From Micrasema longulum (Eukaryota > Arthropoda > Insecta > Trichoptera > Brachycentridae), in contig JAGVSM010003443.1 of NCBI GenBank assembly GCA_022494885.1, forward strand, positions 87,999 through 151,998: DNA of 64,000 nt, read 5' to 3'. Below the pieces are notes generated by a model that was given only the letters and a program-made list of their open reading frames with translations, had not been told where the DNA came from and did no database searches. Below are positions 63,801 through 64,000 of the stretch, piece by piece (position 1 is the first letter of the stretch; every line of letters starts with the position of its first letter). The translations under genes were made by a program, and so were the position numbers.

Positions 63801-64000
63801 AGAATTCCAAACATATTTTTACCATATTATTAAAAGTAAGTTATAGTGTTGCACATTTCATTCTCTTAAATATGATTTATAATTTTACCAGTTTGTTAAA
63901 GCTATTTAAAGTACCTAAATAGCATGTGTCGACGACAAATTGTCATTGAGACATACGGAATTGGATGCCGTAGTATTGTCTTATTCGTGGGAAATTTTTA

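Overview
The window is animal nuclear DNA and most likely lepidopteran (moth or butterfly). It is AT-rich. Its genes are split by GT-AG introns of one to several kilobases, and the introns are packed with insect-type transposons: RTE-like, jockey/CR1-like and RNase H-bearing LINEs, Penelope-like elements, tRNA-derived SINEs, mariner, hAT and Helitron pieces, and a mag-like Ty3/gypsy element. The order-level call is inference from this repeat mix. No rRNA, intact tRNA gene or CRISPR array was seen.

Two host genes lie in tandem on the minus strand. The first (497-25955, seven coding exons, about 912 residues) is a seven-zinc-finger nuclear protein that I recognise as MEP-1, the partner of the Mi-2 chromatin remodeller. 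All its exons join in phase once a 121-nt exon at 4389-4509 is included. It carries a PLDLS CtBP-type motif, and its last codons lie inside a 34-bp minisatellite that continues into the 3' UTR.

The second gene (40790-58500, eleven exons, 5' end not found) is an IQSEC/schizo-type ARF guanine-nucleotide exchange factor. It has a complete SEC7 domain with the catalytic-glutamate motif, a split PH domain, and a C terminus ending in T-E-V, a class I PDZ ligand. One intron appears to use a GC donor.

The intron between the two central SEC7 exons holds a 4.3-kb mag-like Ty3/gypsy retrotransposon on the plus strand (47850-52184). It has identical 157-bp LTRs and a 5-bp target duplication, so it looks young, yet its reading frame is broken twice, each time at an A7 run, and an RNase H active-site Asp is Asn. 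From 26 to 40 kb is intergenic repeat-rich DNA. Near its right end, 0.9 kb from the IQSEC stop codon, is a cluster of three CTCF-like motifs. Both genes' introns hold solo-LTR-like repeats with a TATA box, foldback elements, nested insertions whose empty sites can be read from a second copy, and more than ten copies of an unclassified repeat ('family A').

Exon limits were set by hand from splice consensus and phase. Repeat borders are approximate unless a terminal repeat or target duplication fixes them.
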